DNA from: Wandonia haliotis
Lineage (GTDB): Bacteria; Bacteroidota; Bacteroidia; Flavobacteriales_D; Crocinitomicaceae
Length of the DNA stretch: 64,000 bases
Direction: 5' to 3'
Assembly (NCBI RefSeq): GCF_039523435.1
Contig: NZ_BAAAFH010000003.1
Coordinates: forward strand, 496,001 to 560,000
Both the position numbers and the translations under genes were made by a program. A model generated the notes under the pieces. It did no database searches and had not been told where the DNA came from. It saw only the letters and a program-made list of their open reading frames with translations. Below are positions 16,520 to 26,094 of this stretch, in pieces (positions within the stretch are counted from its first letter, which is position 1; each line of letters begins with the position of its first letter).

Positions 16520-17669
16520 TCAGGAACTGAAAGAATTGAATTGTTGTATTCTGATCCCTACTTACAACAATGAAAAAACACTGAAGAGAGTTATAGAAGG
16601 TGTTCTTGACTATGGTGATGACGTTATTGTGATCAATGACGGATCTACAGATGCCACAACGGAAATACTGGAATCATTTGGTGAGGCGATTACTGTTATT
16701 CAGCATACGCGAAACAGAGGGAAAGGCAAAGCATTACGGACGGGGTTTAAGTTTGCTATCGATGCAGGCTTCAGATACGCACTGACAATTGATTCGGATG
16801 GTCAGCATTATCCGGATGATATTCCTGTTTTTGTTAACATCCTAAAAGAAAATCCTGATGCTCTGGTAATGGGAGCGAGGAATATGAATCAGGAAGGAGT
16901 ACCTCAGAAAAGCTCATTTGGGAACAAGTTCTCTAATTTTTGGTACTGGGTAGAAACAGGAATAAAATTGCCTGATACGCAAACCGGATTTCGTGTCTAT
17001 CCATTGAAAAGATTGCGGTATATCCCACTTTGGACAACTAAGTTTGAACTGGAAATAGAGGTGATTGTAAAACTGGCATGGTTGGGAGCAAAAGTAGTAA
17101 CTGTTCCTGTACGTGTTAAGTATGATCCTGAAGAGAGAGTTACCCATTTCCGTCCCTTCCGTGATTTTACGAGAATCAGTATTTTAAATACATTTCTTGT
17201 TTTGTTCGCATTAATTTTCAGACCTCTGATGATTATCCGGCAACTTTTTTCTAAAGAATTCTGGAAAAAACTGATCAATGAAATTGTAAAATCCGAAGAG
17301 TCCTCTATTCGAAAAGCCTCTGCTGTAGGTATTGGATTGTTTATGGGAATATTTCCTGCATGGGGATTCCAGATGGCCATAGCATTGGTGATAGCTATCG
17401 CGCTTAAGCTAAATAAGTTTATTGTATTAACCGCATCGAATATCTCAATACCACCAATGATCCCGTTTATTATATATGGATCTTATCTTATGGGAGGGAT
17501 ATTTGTTGATCATCCGGCTGACTTCTTTTTTTCGGATGGAATAACGGTGGAGGATATCTATATTAACTTTAAGCAATACCTGATCGGGGCAGTTACACTT
17601 GCCACTGTCGCTGGAATAGCTGGGTTCATAATTACATATCCTGTTTTGAGAATCTTGAGAAAGAAGTAA
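16509..17669 (+). CDS. Family 2 glycosyltransferase fused to a DUF2062 membrane domain
   Basis: The 386-residue product begins with a GT2 domain: CCILIPTYNNEKTL, VINDGSTD, GKGKALRTGF and the DxD-like IDSDGQHYP, then TGFRVYP. The last ~150 residues are membrane-embedded and carry the DUF2062 signature (ASAVGIGLFMGIFPAWGFQ, SIPPMIPFIIYGSYLMGG). GT2-DUF2062 fusions occur in Bacteroidota aryl-polyene/flexirubin-type loci. The start is uncertain: GTG at 16509 overlaps the dehydratase gene by 11 nt, TTG at 16536 is an alternative, and 16434 would overlap by far more. The gene ends exactly one base before the convergent ppx stop. Confidence 0.85.
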   Translation: MNYSQELKELNCCILIPTYNNEKTLKRVIEGVLDYGDDVIVINDGSTDATTEILESFGEAITVIQHTRNRGKGKALRTGFKFAIDAGFRYALTIDSDGQHYPDDIPVFVNILKENPDALVMGARNMNQEGVPQKSSFGNKFSNFWYWVETGIKLPDTQTGFRVYPLKRLRYIPLWTTKFELEIEVIVKLAWLGAKVVTVPVRVKYDPEERVTHFRPFRDFTRISILNTFLVLFALIFRPLMIIRQLFSKEFWKKLINEIVKSEESSIRKASAVGIGLFMGIFPAWGFQMAIALVIAIALKLNKFIVLTASNISIPPMIPFIIYGSYLMGGIFVDHPADFFFSDGITVEDIYINFKQYLIGAVTLATVAGIAGFIITYPVLRILRKK

Positions 17670-18545
17670 CTATTGGGAAGAAAGGTGCAGGTCGTAGATC
17701 ATACCGTCAGATAGTCCGATCTTAGGTACATACAGCTCCTTGGACTTTAATTCCTTCATAATGTATTTGTAGATTTCGCATGCCGGAACAATGACATCAG
17801 CCCGATCTTCTTTAAGTTGATATTTAGCCATTCGGTCAGCGATACTGAGCGTATTAAGTTTATCGTACAACTCATCCAGTTCACGGAAGCTGACAGGTTC
17901 CATAAATTGCTTTCCGAGCAGTTTGTGAACTTTATTGATATTTCCTCCGGTAGCAAAAACTTTGTGGAGCATTTTAGGATCGACATGTCGGGCGATCCAT
18001 TCGTGAATCTCCGGCCAAATTGTTGCGGATTCCTTCTTTTTCAACATTCGGATGGTTCCGATTTTAAAAGATTTGGATGCAACGCGTACACCGTTTTCAA
18101 ATACGCTGATTTCCGTAGATCCTCCTCCCACATCTATAACCAGAAAAGGGAGGTCTTTGTCAAAGTCCAGAAGAAAAAATGTTCCGAAGATTAGTCGTGC
18201 CTCTTCTTCTCCGTCAATAATTTCAATATTTATACCGGTTTTATCCAGTATGAGTTCTTTTGTTCGTACACCGTTCTGAGCTTCCCGCATGGCACTTGTG
18301 GCACAGGCTCGAATCTCTTTCACTTTAAAAACTTCAGAGATGAGTTTAAAAGCATGTATGGTTTTGATAAAATCTTCCTGTTTGCGCTCGGAAATAATTC
18401 CGTCTTCGAAAACTTCGAGACCTAGTCTGAGTGGAATCCGGGTATAGGAAATCTTCTTCACGAAGGAGTGTCCGTTTTCTTTAACGACCTCTCCAATCAG
18501 AAGGCGGGCAGCATTTGTCCCTATGTCTATCGCACCATAAATCAT
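17670..18545 (-). CDS. ppx: Exopolyphosphatase, short Ppx/GppA type
   Basis: A 291-residue protein of the ASKHA fold with the two phosphate-binding loops DIGTNAARLLI at the N-terminus and DVGGGSTEISVF in the middle, and an FATGGNINK loop later. It lacks the C-terminal HD-like domains of E. coli Ppx, which is normal for the short Bacteroidota form. It should hydrolyse terminal phosphate from polyphosphate, or pppGpp if GppA-like. It follows ppk by 20 nt on the same strand, so one transcript encodes both the synthesis and the breakdown enzyme for polyphosphate. Confidence 0.9.
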   Translation of the reverse strand: MIYGAIDIGTNAARLLIGEVVKENGHSFVKKISYTRIPLRLGLEVFEDGIISERKQEDFIKTIHAFKLISEVFKVKEIRACATSAMREAQNGVRTKELILDKTGINIEIIDGEEEARLIFGTFFLLDFDKDLPFLVIDVGGGSTEISVFENGVRVASKSFKIGTIRMLKKKESATIWPEIHEWIARHVDPKMLHKVFATGGNINKVHKLLGKQFMEPVSFRELDELYDKLNTLSIADRMAKYQLKEDRADVIVPACEIYKYIMKELKSKELYVPKIGLSDGMIYDLHLSSQ

Positions 18546-18565
18546 TACCGATAAAAGTACAAATT

Positions 18566-20716
18566 TTATTCTTGTTCAGATTGCATTCTGTATAATTGAT
18601 ACAGGGCATTTTGGGAGTTGATAGGCTCAGTATCTTCCAAGGGTTTAAAGTACTTATTCTTCTGTTTAGGTCCTATTATACGAGCTTTGACAGAGTCTTT
18701 CCATTGAAGTTCAAGTACGTTAATCAGGTGTTCTTTAATATCGTCATCCAGAATAGGAGCACCGACTTCGATACGTTTATCAATATTTCGCATCATCCAG
18801 TCTGCGGAAGTAAGAAATACTTTCCGATTTTCACCTGTTCCGAATAATAAAACCCGTGAGTGTTCGAGGTAACGGCCAACAATGGAACGCACCGTTATAT
18901 TTTCACTCTGGTTTTCAATAGATGGAACAAGGGCACACATCCCCCGGTTGAGGATACGTACTTTTACGCCTGCATTTGATGCATCATAGAGCTTTTCAAC
19001 CATTTTGGAGTCGACAAGGTTATTCAGCTTCAGGAAGATCTCAGCGGGTTCTCCTTTTCTTGCCAGTTTTATCTGTTCGTCAATCAGGCTCACCAGTTTT
19101 CTTCTCGAATTGAAAGGAGAAACAATTAAAGAGCGGAACTGCCCACGGTCAATATTATTCTCCAGAAAGCGGAATACTTTGCTGACCTCTCCGGTGATTT
19201 TGGGCATAGCTGTAAGTAATCCGAAGTCTTCATATACTTTTGCAGTTCCCTCATGGAAGTTCCCGGTTCCTACATAGGCAACTTGTTGTGTTTTCCGACC
19301 TGATCTTCGGGTGATAAGCATTAGTTTAGAGTGTACTTTGAATCCGGGAACACCAAAAATTACTTGTGCTCCCAACTCATCTAGAATATTAGACCAGTAG
19401 AGATTGTTCTCCTCATCAAAACGGGCGAGAAGTTCAAATACGACTACAACATTCTTTCCATTTTTGAGCGCACTTACCAAAGCATTCATAATTTGTGAGT
19501 CAGAAGCTACACGGTATATATTGATATGAATACTCGTTACTTTAGGGTCAAGGGCTGCCTCGCGGAGCAAATCAACAACGTAATCGAATTTTTGATACGG
19601 AAAATGCAGTAACTCATCCTTTAGTAACACATGTTTGAATAAGTGTTTAACTTTTTTGAGATTGGGATGAGGTACCGGTGGTTGAGGGGGGTAAAGCAAA
19701 TGTGTTTTCCCAAAATCAGGAAACTTCATGAAGTCCTTGAAGTTGTGATATTTTCCTCCTGCAATAATGTTTCCGTCCATCTTCAGTCCAAGAGACCTTA
19801 CCAGGAAATCAAGTAAATCAGAGGGCATTCTTGAATCATAGACCAGGCGTACAGGATTTCCTTTTTTCCTGTCCTTAATTCCCTTTTCCATCTTTTCAAC
19901 AATAGAAAGAGCAAGACTGTCTTCGAGATCCAGTTCAGCATCACGTGTGAACTTAAAAGTAAATGCTTCTATTGTATCCGGGGTGAAAATGTAGAATATA
20001 TCCTGAAGATGTAAACGAACAATATCATCCAGAATAATAACTTTTTGAAATTCTCCGTCATTAATCACCTTAAACCGCGGTAACTTGGAGGGGACTTCAA
20101 TAAGTGCATACCGAATTTTGTCCTTTGCAAGATTTGTAAGTTTGATAGCCAGATAAATACCTTCTTCGCGAAGTGAGGGGAATTTTGACCGCTTATCAAG
20201 CAGTATCGGGATAATAAAGTGCTTTACTTTATCGTGATAATAATCGGATAAGATCGTTTTTTCAAGTTCGGACAAATTACTCTCGTCCAGGTGAAGTACG
20301 TGCTCTTTTTCGAGTTCCTTCAGTATTTTTTGATAGGCTATTTCGAAAAGACGCTGTTGTTTAACAACTATCTGCTTAATCTCTTCAAGCAAAGCTTTCG
20401 GCCCTCCTTCAAATCCGAAAACAACTTTGGATTTAACTTCAATCATCCGTTTGACCGCAGCAACACGAACCCGGAAAAATTCGTCCAAATTGTTTGAGTA
20501 AATACCCAAAAAGCGAATTCGTTCCAAAAGAGGGTTCTTGGAATCGATGGCTTCCTGTAAAACCCTTTCGTTAAAGGACAGCCAACTAAGTTCCCTGTTA
20601 ATGAGTTTCACAGTGCCAAAATACGTATTCTTTTCAAAATACTCTTGCGAATAATTCACAAAAAAAGCGCCGAAATCCTCGACGCTTTTTCCAAAATTCA
20701 TGTTACTTTCAATCAT
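18566..20716 (-). CDS. ppk1: Polyphosphate kinase 1
   Basis: The 716-residue product matches PPK1 end to end: N-terminal NRELSWLSFNERVLQEA, YSNNLDEFFRVRVAA, the catalytic-His segment KVHSKLMLITRR, TGNFHEGTA, a second conserved His region GRYLEHSRV, and the C-terminal SADWMMRNIDKRIEVGAPI. It makes polyphosphate from ATP at the membrane or cytoplasm. The first ~35 residues before NRELSW are longer than usual, so an internal start is possible, but the ATG at 20716 follows a -7 box by 23 nt. It is the first gene of a ppk-ppx operon. Confidence 0.95.
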   Translation of the reverse strand: MIESNMNFGKSVEDFGAFFVNYSQEYFEKNTYFGTVKLINRELSWLSFNERVLQEAIDSKNPLLERIRFLGIYSNNLDEFFRVRVAAVKRMIEVKSKVVFGFEGGPKALLEEIKQIVVKQQRLFEIAYQKILKELEKEHVLHLDESNLSELEKTILSDYYHDKVKHFIIPILLDKRSKFPSLREEGIYLAIKLTNLAKDKIRYALIEVPSKLPRFKVINDGEFQKVIILDDIVRLHLQDIFYIFTPDTIEAFTFKFTRDAELDLEDSLALSIVEKMEKGIKDRKKGNPVRLVYDSRMPSDLLDFLVRSLGLKMDGNIIAGGKYHNFKDFMKFPDFGKTHLLYPPQPPVPHPNLKKVKHLFKHVLLKDELLHFPYQKFDYVVDLLREAALDPKVTSIHINIYRVASDSQIMNALVSALKNGKNVVVVFELLARFDEENNLYWSNILDELGAQVIFGVPGFKVHSKLMLITRRSGRKTQQVAYVGTGNFHEGTAKVYEDFGLLTAMPKITGEVSKVFRFLENNIDRGQFRSLIVSPFNSRRKLVSLIDEQIKLARKGEPAEIFLKLNNLVDSKMVEKLYDASNAGVKVRILNRGMCALVPSIENQSENITVRSIVGRYLEHSRVLLFGTGENRKVFLTSADWMMRNIDKRIEVGAPILDDDIKEHLINVLELQWKDSVKARIIGPKQKNKYFKPLEDTEPINSQNALYQLYRMQSEQE

Positions 20717-20739
20717 GAAAAAACTTACTAGCTACGGTG

Positions 20740-20747
20740 CAAAAGTA
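20740..20747 (-). promoter_or_regulatory. Candidate -7 box of the ppk-ppx operon
   Basis: TACTTTTG on the minus strand, a perfect TAnnTTTG match, 23 nt before the ppk ATG. No TTG at normal -33 spacing. Confidence 0.45.
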
Positions 20748-20801
20748 CATGGCTTTTGCCGAAGAGACATTAAGCTGTCATTAACTAGCTTTAAAAAGCT
20801 G

Positions 20802-21140
20802 TTAATTGTGCGCGCTAAGTAGTTTTTTAACTCCGAAAAAGAAAGCTTGTTCTTCTGTTTTATAACTATCATCGGAGAACAGGAGGTCTTGAAGTTGTTC
20901 CAAAACACTGTTCAATTCTTCATTTGTCGTACAGTGATTCATTCCGAAAAAAGCAATCACTTCTGCTTTTTCAGCATCACTTTGTTTTTCGAAGATCCGA
21001 TTAATTTTATTGTACTCAGATCTTCCGGTTTCAGTAATTATGCGACGGACTTCTTCACGTGTTACAATAAAATCAGCATGTGAAGCATAAATGAGAAGAT
21101 AGGTTATGAAATCGTCATATGTCCAGTCTTTGTAATCCAT
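20802..21140 (-). CDS. TerB-like small helical protein, function unknown
   Basis: A 112-residue soluble protein predicted mostly helical. The N-terminal part DDFITYLLIYASHADFIVTREEVRRII has the shape of a TerB-like repeat ('LL..A..AD..I...E...I'), a helical metal-binding-type fold, but the acidic cluster is weak. A Shine-Dalgarno-like TAGGAGAA lies ~15 nt before the ATG. It has no signal peptide or membrane segment. It sits between the ppiD terminator and the ppk promoter, apparently as a single gene. Calling it TerB-like is a pattern judgement; I do not assign a function. Confidence 0.6.
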   Translation of the reverse strand: MDYKDWTYDDFITYLLIYASHADFIVTREEVRRIITETGRSEYNKINRIFEKQSDAEKAEVIAFFGMNHCTTNEELNSVLEQLQDLLFSDDSYKTEEQAFFFGVKKLLSAHN

Positions 21141-21214
21141 GATGTGTTTCTTTTCTCCTAATATAAAAAGAAATGAGGTGATGAGGGAGTAAAAATGATG
21201 AAAATCATGAAAAG

Positions 21215-21244
21215 AAAAAGTGCGACCCGAAAGAGTCGCACTTT
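21215..21244 (-). terminator. Terminator after the PpiD-type foldase gene
   Basis: AAAGTGCGAC pairs with GTCGCACTTT (plus positions 21217-21226 and 21235-21244) around an 8-nt loop; on the minus strand the stem is followed by TTCTTTTC. Confidence 0.85.
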
Positions 21245-21266
21245 GCTTATTTTGGTTTCTTAGTGT

Positions 21267-23462
21267 CTATCTTGCGCCAATGCGAACTTGCATTCGGTAG
21301 TCTTTTACATCCGCATATTTCATAAGCGATTGTAATGCATTTCGTGAAGTACCTGAAACAAGTCGTGCTGTAATTTCATTTTTAGAAGCTGAGTAGTCAG
21401 TTGTAGCCATTGGCTCAACCGTTTTTACCAACTTAACAACGTAGACTCCCTGACGACCTGCAATTGGTTTTGTTGTTTGTCCGTCTTTAAGACCTGAGAA
21501 CAAAACTCCGGCTACTTTTGGCTCGTTACCATTATTACCGATATTTCCGGTAGAGAATTTAACTTCTGCATTTTGAACAGGAAGATCAAGTTGCTGACCT
21601 AACTTAGTAATATCTGATTGCGATGACATTTCGTTGATATACTTTTCAGCTATAATTTCATTTTTAGCGTCTGTTTCCATCAATTGACGAGCATCTTCTT
21701 TGTCAGGAGCGCCTTCTTCCTTGATTTTTTTCAATTGTACAATGACATAACGACTTCCGTCTTTAATAGGCTCGCTAACATCCATTGCCTGTGTTCCTTT
21801 TCCGAATCCAAAGCGAAGAACCTGACTTTGAGCTGATGCTGAGAAACCATTAAGCTGTGGGTTCTCAAGGAAAACCGTCACAGGACGAACGAACATATTT
21901 TGTTCTTCTGCAATTGTTTCAAATTTTTCAGGAGCTTCATCCATTAATGACCAAATATCTTTTGCCTCTTGCTCAACTGTTAGTATTGTACCTTCTGAAG
22001 CGTCTACATTGGTAGTAACTACAGCAAGTCTTGGAAGCTTTGCTTCTCTCTGACCCAATACTTCAACAATGTGAATACCATACGTCGTTTTAACTGTACC
22101 TAGTGTTCCTATTGGTTGGTTAAAAGAGAAATCATTAAACTCAGTAACCATTTGACCTTCCTGGAACCATTTGTACTCTCCATTGTTTTCAATTGATCCC
22201 GGGTCTTCGGAAACTTCTTTTACCAACTCAGCAAAATTGTCATTTGCTTTAATTACTTCTATAAGGCTATCCGCTTTTTGTTGTGCTGCGTCAAATGAAA
22301 TTTCAGGACCTCCGGCTTTAATCAGAATGTGACGAACCCATGCCTGCTTTTCTGTTTCAAATCCCAGTACTTTTGCCATTTCTACGCGATCACCATTCAC
22401 ATAAGGTCCGACAACAGTTCCAACCTCTGCTTTTTGAAATTGCTCATCCATTGAAGATGGGTATGAGTTAGGAGCACCTTCCATCATAGCAGAACGATAC
22501 ACCTGATTTCTGTTGAATTGCTTATTCTGAGAATTCAGCATAACGAAAAGCGAATCCTGTTGTGACTGGATAAAGGCATCTTTCAGATTTTCCAATTTGG
22601 AAACACCTCTCTCCTTATCTTCATCACTTGGTTTGATGTCAAGTGAAATATATTGAAGTACACGTGAAGCACGTTGTTCATACTTCTTATCGTCTTTGTG
22701 TGCTTCATAGTAAGTATTGAACTGCTCCTCTGACAAAGTCATTTCAGAAGTTTCCTGAGAGAAATACGGGCGGAAAATATAAGAAATGTTTTTCACCTCG
22801 TTTTTCGCAAAATAGTCGTCCTTAGCTTCCAAAGAAGTTACATAATTTCCTTTTTCAATCAAGGTAACATATTTCATTGCTTTACGTTGACTAGCTACTT
22901 CTTCACGAATGTTTGCATAGATTTCGGCATAACTGAAGTAAGTTGGTTGTCCGTTTTGGTCAACTCCATTCTGAGCCGTTTCATTAGCTTCTGCTTTGGC
23001 GACAAAATCGTTAAGAGCATTCATGTCAACTCCTCCCTGACCTAATGAGTCCGGAAAGTACTGAGCGATCATCTGGTTTTGAGGCATGCCATCGTAACCG
23101 AAAATCAACGCGTCTATTTCGTCCTCACTAACCGTGATTCCAAGTGCTTCAAACTCTTTATCAAGCAAAGTCTGACGAACATATTCATTCCAGGCTTTGT
23201 CTTCAGCATTTTTCGCGTCGCTTTCTGTGAATTCACGACCTTGCTGAGCTGCCATTTGACGTTCATTATTCGTAAATAATTCAATCAATTCAGTCAGTCT
23301 CAACTCATCGATAGATTCGCCATAAATCTCACCTCTCGGGTTGGCTTCGATTGTTGTTCCCATGTTACGGATGACTTCTCCGAGGATGAACAGTAATAAA
23401 GCTCCTCCGATTACTCCGACAAGAAGGCCTGATTTTTCACGTATTTTTCCAATTGTTATCAT
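21267..23462 (-). CDS. PpiD/SurA-type periplasmic peptidyl-prolyl isomerase
   Basis: A 731-residue inner-membrane-anchored chaperone: one N-terminal transmembrane helix (about residues 12-28, LLVGVIGGALLLFILG), a SurA-like N-terminal helical domain, and a parvulin (PpiC) domain around residues 370-470 with WVRHILIKAGG, the GEYKWFQEGQMV segment and YGIHIVEVLGQRE. A degenerate second parvulin-like region may follow. It should help fold outer-membrane and secreted proteins in the periplasm. It lies downstream of the CNNM gene on the same strand with a 68-nt gap, an arrangement I recall as common in Bacteroidota. Confidence 0.9.
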   Translation of the reverse strand: MITIGKIREKSGLLVGVIGGALLLFILGEVIRNMGTTIEANPRGEIYGESIDELRLTELIELFTNNERQMAAQQGREFTESDAKNAEDKAWNEYVRQTLLDKEFEALGITVSEDEIDALIFGYDGMPQNQMIAQYFPDSLGQGGVDMNALNDFVAKAEANETAQNGVDQNGQPTYFSYAEIYANIREEVASQRKAMKYVTLIEKGNYVTSLEAKDDYFAKNEVKNISYIFRPYFSQETSEMTLSEEQFNTYYEAHKDDKKYEQRASRVLQYISLDIKPSDEDKERGVSKLENLKDAFIQSQQDSLFVMLNSQNKQFNRNQVYRSAMMEGAPNSYPSSMDEQFQKAEVGTVVGPYVNGDRVEMAKVLGFETEKQAWVRHILIKAGGPEISFDAAQQKADSLIEVIKANDNFAELVKEVSEDPGSIENNGEYKWFQEGQMVTEFNDFSFNQPIGTLGTVKTTYGIHIVEVLGQREAKLPRLAVVTTNVDASEGTILTVEQEAKDIWSLMDEAPEKFETIAEEQNMFVRPVTVFLENPQLNGFSASAQSQVLRFGFGKGTQAMDVSEPIKDGSRYVIVQLKKIKEEGAPDKEDARQLMETDAKNEIIAEKYINEMSSQSDITKLGQQLDLPVQNAEVKFSTGNIGNNGNEPKVAGVLFSGLKDGQTTKPIAGRQGVYVVKLVKTVEPMATTDYSASKNEITARLVSGTSRNALQSLMKYADVKDYRMQVRIGAR

Positions 23463-23530
23463 GTTCTAATACACTTTAGGGGTGCGAATATAAGGGATGC
23501 AAATGAAATTTGAAAGTGTTTTTTAAGGTA

Positions 23531-24793
23531 TTAATTATCAGTATGGATAAGACGGATCAATTCCACACGTCGGTCAGAAACCTCAATCACTTCAATTTCA
23601 GTATTTTCCAGTTTGAATTTATCCCCTTTTTCAGGGATACTTTCAAGGTAGTAGAGGACCATGCCTCCAAGGGTGTCAAAGTCCTCCATTTCAGGAAGGT
23701 TAAGGTTGTAGTTTTCATTGAGATAGTCAATTTCCTGGCGAGCACTGAAGATAAACGTATTCTCGTCAATTTGTTCTTCAATTAACTCTTCATGGTCATG
23801 CTCGTCTTCTATATCTCCGAAGATTTCTTCGATCAGATCTTCAATCGTTATAAGTCCCGAAGTTCCACCGAACTCATCGACAACTACGGCAATGTTACCT
23901 GACTGTCTTGCGAAGAGTTCCAGAAGTTCTTTTCCGGGAACAGATTCCGGAACAACCGGCATAGGTAAAAGGATCTGTTTGATGGCATTCGGCTTTTTAA
24001 ACAATTCGAAAGAATGTACATAACCGATTATGTTATCTATATTGTCTCTGTAAATAATGATTTTTGACAGACCGGTTTCAACAAATTTCTGACGCAAATC
24101 TTCAATGTCTTCATCTATTTCCATGGCAATGATCTCCGTTCTCGGAATCATGCAGTCACGGGCTTTTACTTTCGAGAAATCCAGTGCATTTTGAAGAATT
24201 TGCATTTCATTCGTCAATTCCGACTCTTCTTCCAGCCGTTCGTTCATATCCCGGACAAAATAGTCGAGATCTACTTTCGAAAATACGCGTTCGGTTTGGC
24301 GGGTATCCATCCTGAATAAACGCAGGAAAATGTTCGAAAACATAAGCGTAATAGAGGTTGGGATATAAAGAAGGAAATAAATGATGAATAGAGGAATCGC
24401 TGTAAAGCTTAAAATCCTGTTCGGGTTGATCTGAAAAATGGCTTTGGGTAAGAACTCTGCGGTAACGAGTATAAGAAGTGTGGATAATATTGTTTGGATA
24501 ATAAGTACAACCGCTTCATTAGGGATCATCATGCGTATAACGGGTTCCAGTAACATCCCCATACAGAGTCCGTAGATCACAAGAGCTGCATTATTACCGA
24601 GCAACATTGCTGAAATGAAACTTTCAGGCTTTTTTACAAACCGGGACAGGATTTTTCCGGATACTGTTCCTGCTGATCGGTCTAATTCTATTTTCAGTCG
24701 ATTGGCAGAAACGAATGCGATCTCAGTTCCTGAAAAGAACGCTGATGCAAGCAGTGTAAAAAAAACAGTTATAATTAACTCCGTGTCATCCAT
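23531..24793 (-). CDS. CNNM/CorC-type membrane protein with CBS pair (hemolysin family)
   Basis: The 420-residue product has a DUF21/CNNM membrane domain (hydrophobic segments within residues 1-165, starting FFTLLASAFFSGTEIAFVSANR), a CBS domain pair (about 200-330, MIPRTEIIAMEIDED and GNIAVVVDEFGGTSGLITIEDLIEEIFG) and a C-terminal CorC_HlyC domain (about 340-420). Such proteins are linked to magnesium or cobalt efflux and are often mis-named hemolysins. In flavobacteria a related protein is GldE, needed for gliding, but I cannot separate the two by eye. It starts 3 nt after the purD stop, so it is coupled to purD. Confidence 0.85.
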   Translation of the reverse strand: MDDTELIITVFFTLLASAFFSGTEIAFVSANRLKIELDRSAGTVSGKILSRFVKKPESFISAMLLGNNAALVIYGLCMGMLLEPVIRMMIPNEAVVLIIQTILSTLLILVTAEFLPKAIFQINPNRILSFTAIPLFIIYFLLYIPTSITLMFSNIFLRLFRMDTRQTERVFSKVDLDYFVRDMNERLEEESELTNEMQILQNALDFSKVKARDCMIPRTEIIAMEIDEDIEDLRQKFVETGLSKIIIYRDNIDNIIGYVHSFELFKKPNAIKQILLPMPVVPESVPGKELLELFARQSGNIAVVVDEFGGTSGLITIEDLIEEIFGDIEDEHDHEELIEEQIDENTFIFSARQEIDYLNENYNLNLPEMEDFDTLGGMVLYYLESIPEKGDKFKLENTEIEVIEVSDRRVELIRLIHTDN

Positions 24794-24796
24794 ATT

Positions 24797-26071
24797 TTAG
24801 AGTAAATCTTGTCCGATATCCCGACGGTAATAAGCACCTTCAAATTCGATTTTTTCGAGCGCATTATAAGATTTAGCCAGGGCAGCTTCGATGGATTTAC
24901 CTAAAGCTGTAACGGCTAATACACGTCCTCCTGCAGAAGTAACAACAGGTCCGTCAGAAGTTGTTCCGGCATGAAACACCTGACAATTTTCTACTTCATT
25001 CAGTCCGTAAATTGTTTTTCCTTTTTCATAACTTTCGGGATATCCACCGGATACCATCATAACAGTTGTTGCTGTCTTTTCATCAAATTCAATATCCCGT
25101 TCAGAAAGAGTGCCTGTTGCCACCCCTTCAAAAAGATCGAGTAGATCCGATTTAATTCTTGGTAGAACAACCTCTGTTTCCGGGTCTCCCATTCGACAGT
25201 TGTATTCGATAACAAATGGTTCACCTTTTACAGCCATCAACCCGATGAAAATAAACCCTTTGTAATTAATATCTTCTTGTTGCAGCCCTTTTATAGTAGG
25301 GATGACAATTTGGTTTTCTACTTTATCTAAAAAGTCAGGTGTAGCAAAAGGTACCGGAGATACAGCTCCCATTCCTCCTGTGTTTAATCCTGTATCACCC
25401 TCTCCGATTCGCTTATAGTCTTTCGCTTCTGGAAGAATCTTGTAGGAGTGTCCATCCGTAAGTACGAAAACGGATAACTCAATGCCTTTCAGAAATTCTT
25501 CGATAACAACACGTGAACTTGCATCACCAAATTTGGCATCAAGAAGCATATTCGAGAGTTCAGCACGAGCTTCCTCAAGATTGTCGAGAATAAGAACACC
25601 TTTTCCAGCAGCCAGTCCATCTGCTTTCAGTACATAAGGAGGCTTTAATTTTGCAAGAAAGGCATAGCCCTCTTCGAGTGTATCCTTGGTAAATGTTTTG
25701 TATTTAGCTGTCGGTATATTATATTTTTCCATGAAGACTTTGGAAAAATCCTTGCTTCCTTCCAATTGAGCTCCTTTTTTATCGGGACCAATCACAGGAA
25801 TTTTTTTCAGTTCCTCGTCCTGTTCAAAAAAGTCGCGAATCCCTTTTACCAAAGGATCTTCAGGTCCTACAACCACGATCGAAATATTTTTTTCCAGAAC
25901 AAACTTTCTGATGCCTTGAAAATCATCCGCTTTAATAGAAACATTTGTTCCATGCAGGCGTGTGCCGGCATTTCCGGGAGCGATATATAACTCTTCCAGA
26001 TGTGAACTTTGTGCTATTTTCCAACTTAATGCGTGCTCGCGGCCTCCAGACCCTAATACTAATACTCTCAT
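24797..26071 (-). CDS. purD: Phosphoribosylamine-glycine ligase
   Basis: A 424-residue ATP-grasp enzyme that makes glycinamide ribonucleotide in purine biosynthesis. Landmarks are the N-terminal VLVLGSGGREHAL, APGNAGT, VVVGPEDPLVKGI, the ATP-grasp segment PPYVLKADGLAAGKGV, GEGDTGLNTGGMGAVSP and EYNCRMGDPE. The start at ATG 26071 is clear: it begins MRVLVLGSGG and has GGAGATAAA as a ribosome-binding site, while the ATG at 26140 lies upstream of a consensus promoter. It is the first gene of a purD-CNNM(-ppiD) unit. Confidence 0.96.
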   Translation of the reverse strand: MRVLVLGSGGREHALSWKIAQSSHLEELYIAPGNAGTRLHGTNVSIKADDFQGIRKFVLEKNISIVVVGPEDPLVKGIRDFFEQDEELKKIPVIGPDKKGAQLEGSKDFSKVFMEKYNIPTAKYKTFTKDTLEEGYAFLAKLKPPYVLKADGLAAGKGVLILDNLEEARAELSNMLLDAKFGDASSRVVIEEFLKGIELSVFVLTDGHSYKILPEAKDYKRIGEGDTGLNTGGMGAVSPVPFATPDFLDKVENQIVIPTIKGLQQEDINYKGFIFIGLMAVKGEPFVIEYNCRMGDPETEVVLPRIKSDLLDLFEGVATGTLSERDIEFDEKTATTVMMVSGGYPESYEKGKTIYGLNEVENCQVFHAGTTSDGPVVTSAGGRVLAVTALGKSIEAALAKSYNALEKIEFEGAYYRRDIGQDLL

Positions 26072-26094
26072 TTTATCTCCGGATGATTTTTTTT

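Noticed and set aside
14773..17669. A complete flexirubin or aryl-polyene gene cluster
   Set aside because: Ketosynthase, acyl carrier protein, ammonia-lyase and acyltransferase genes are all absent from the flanking sequence.
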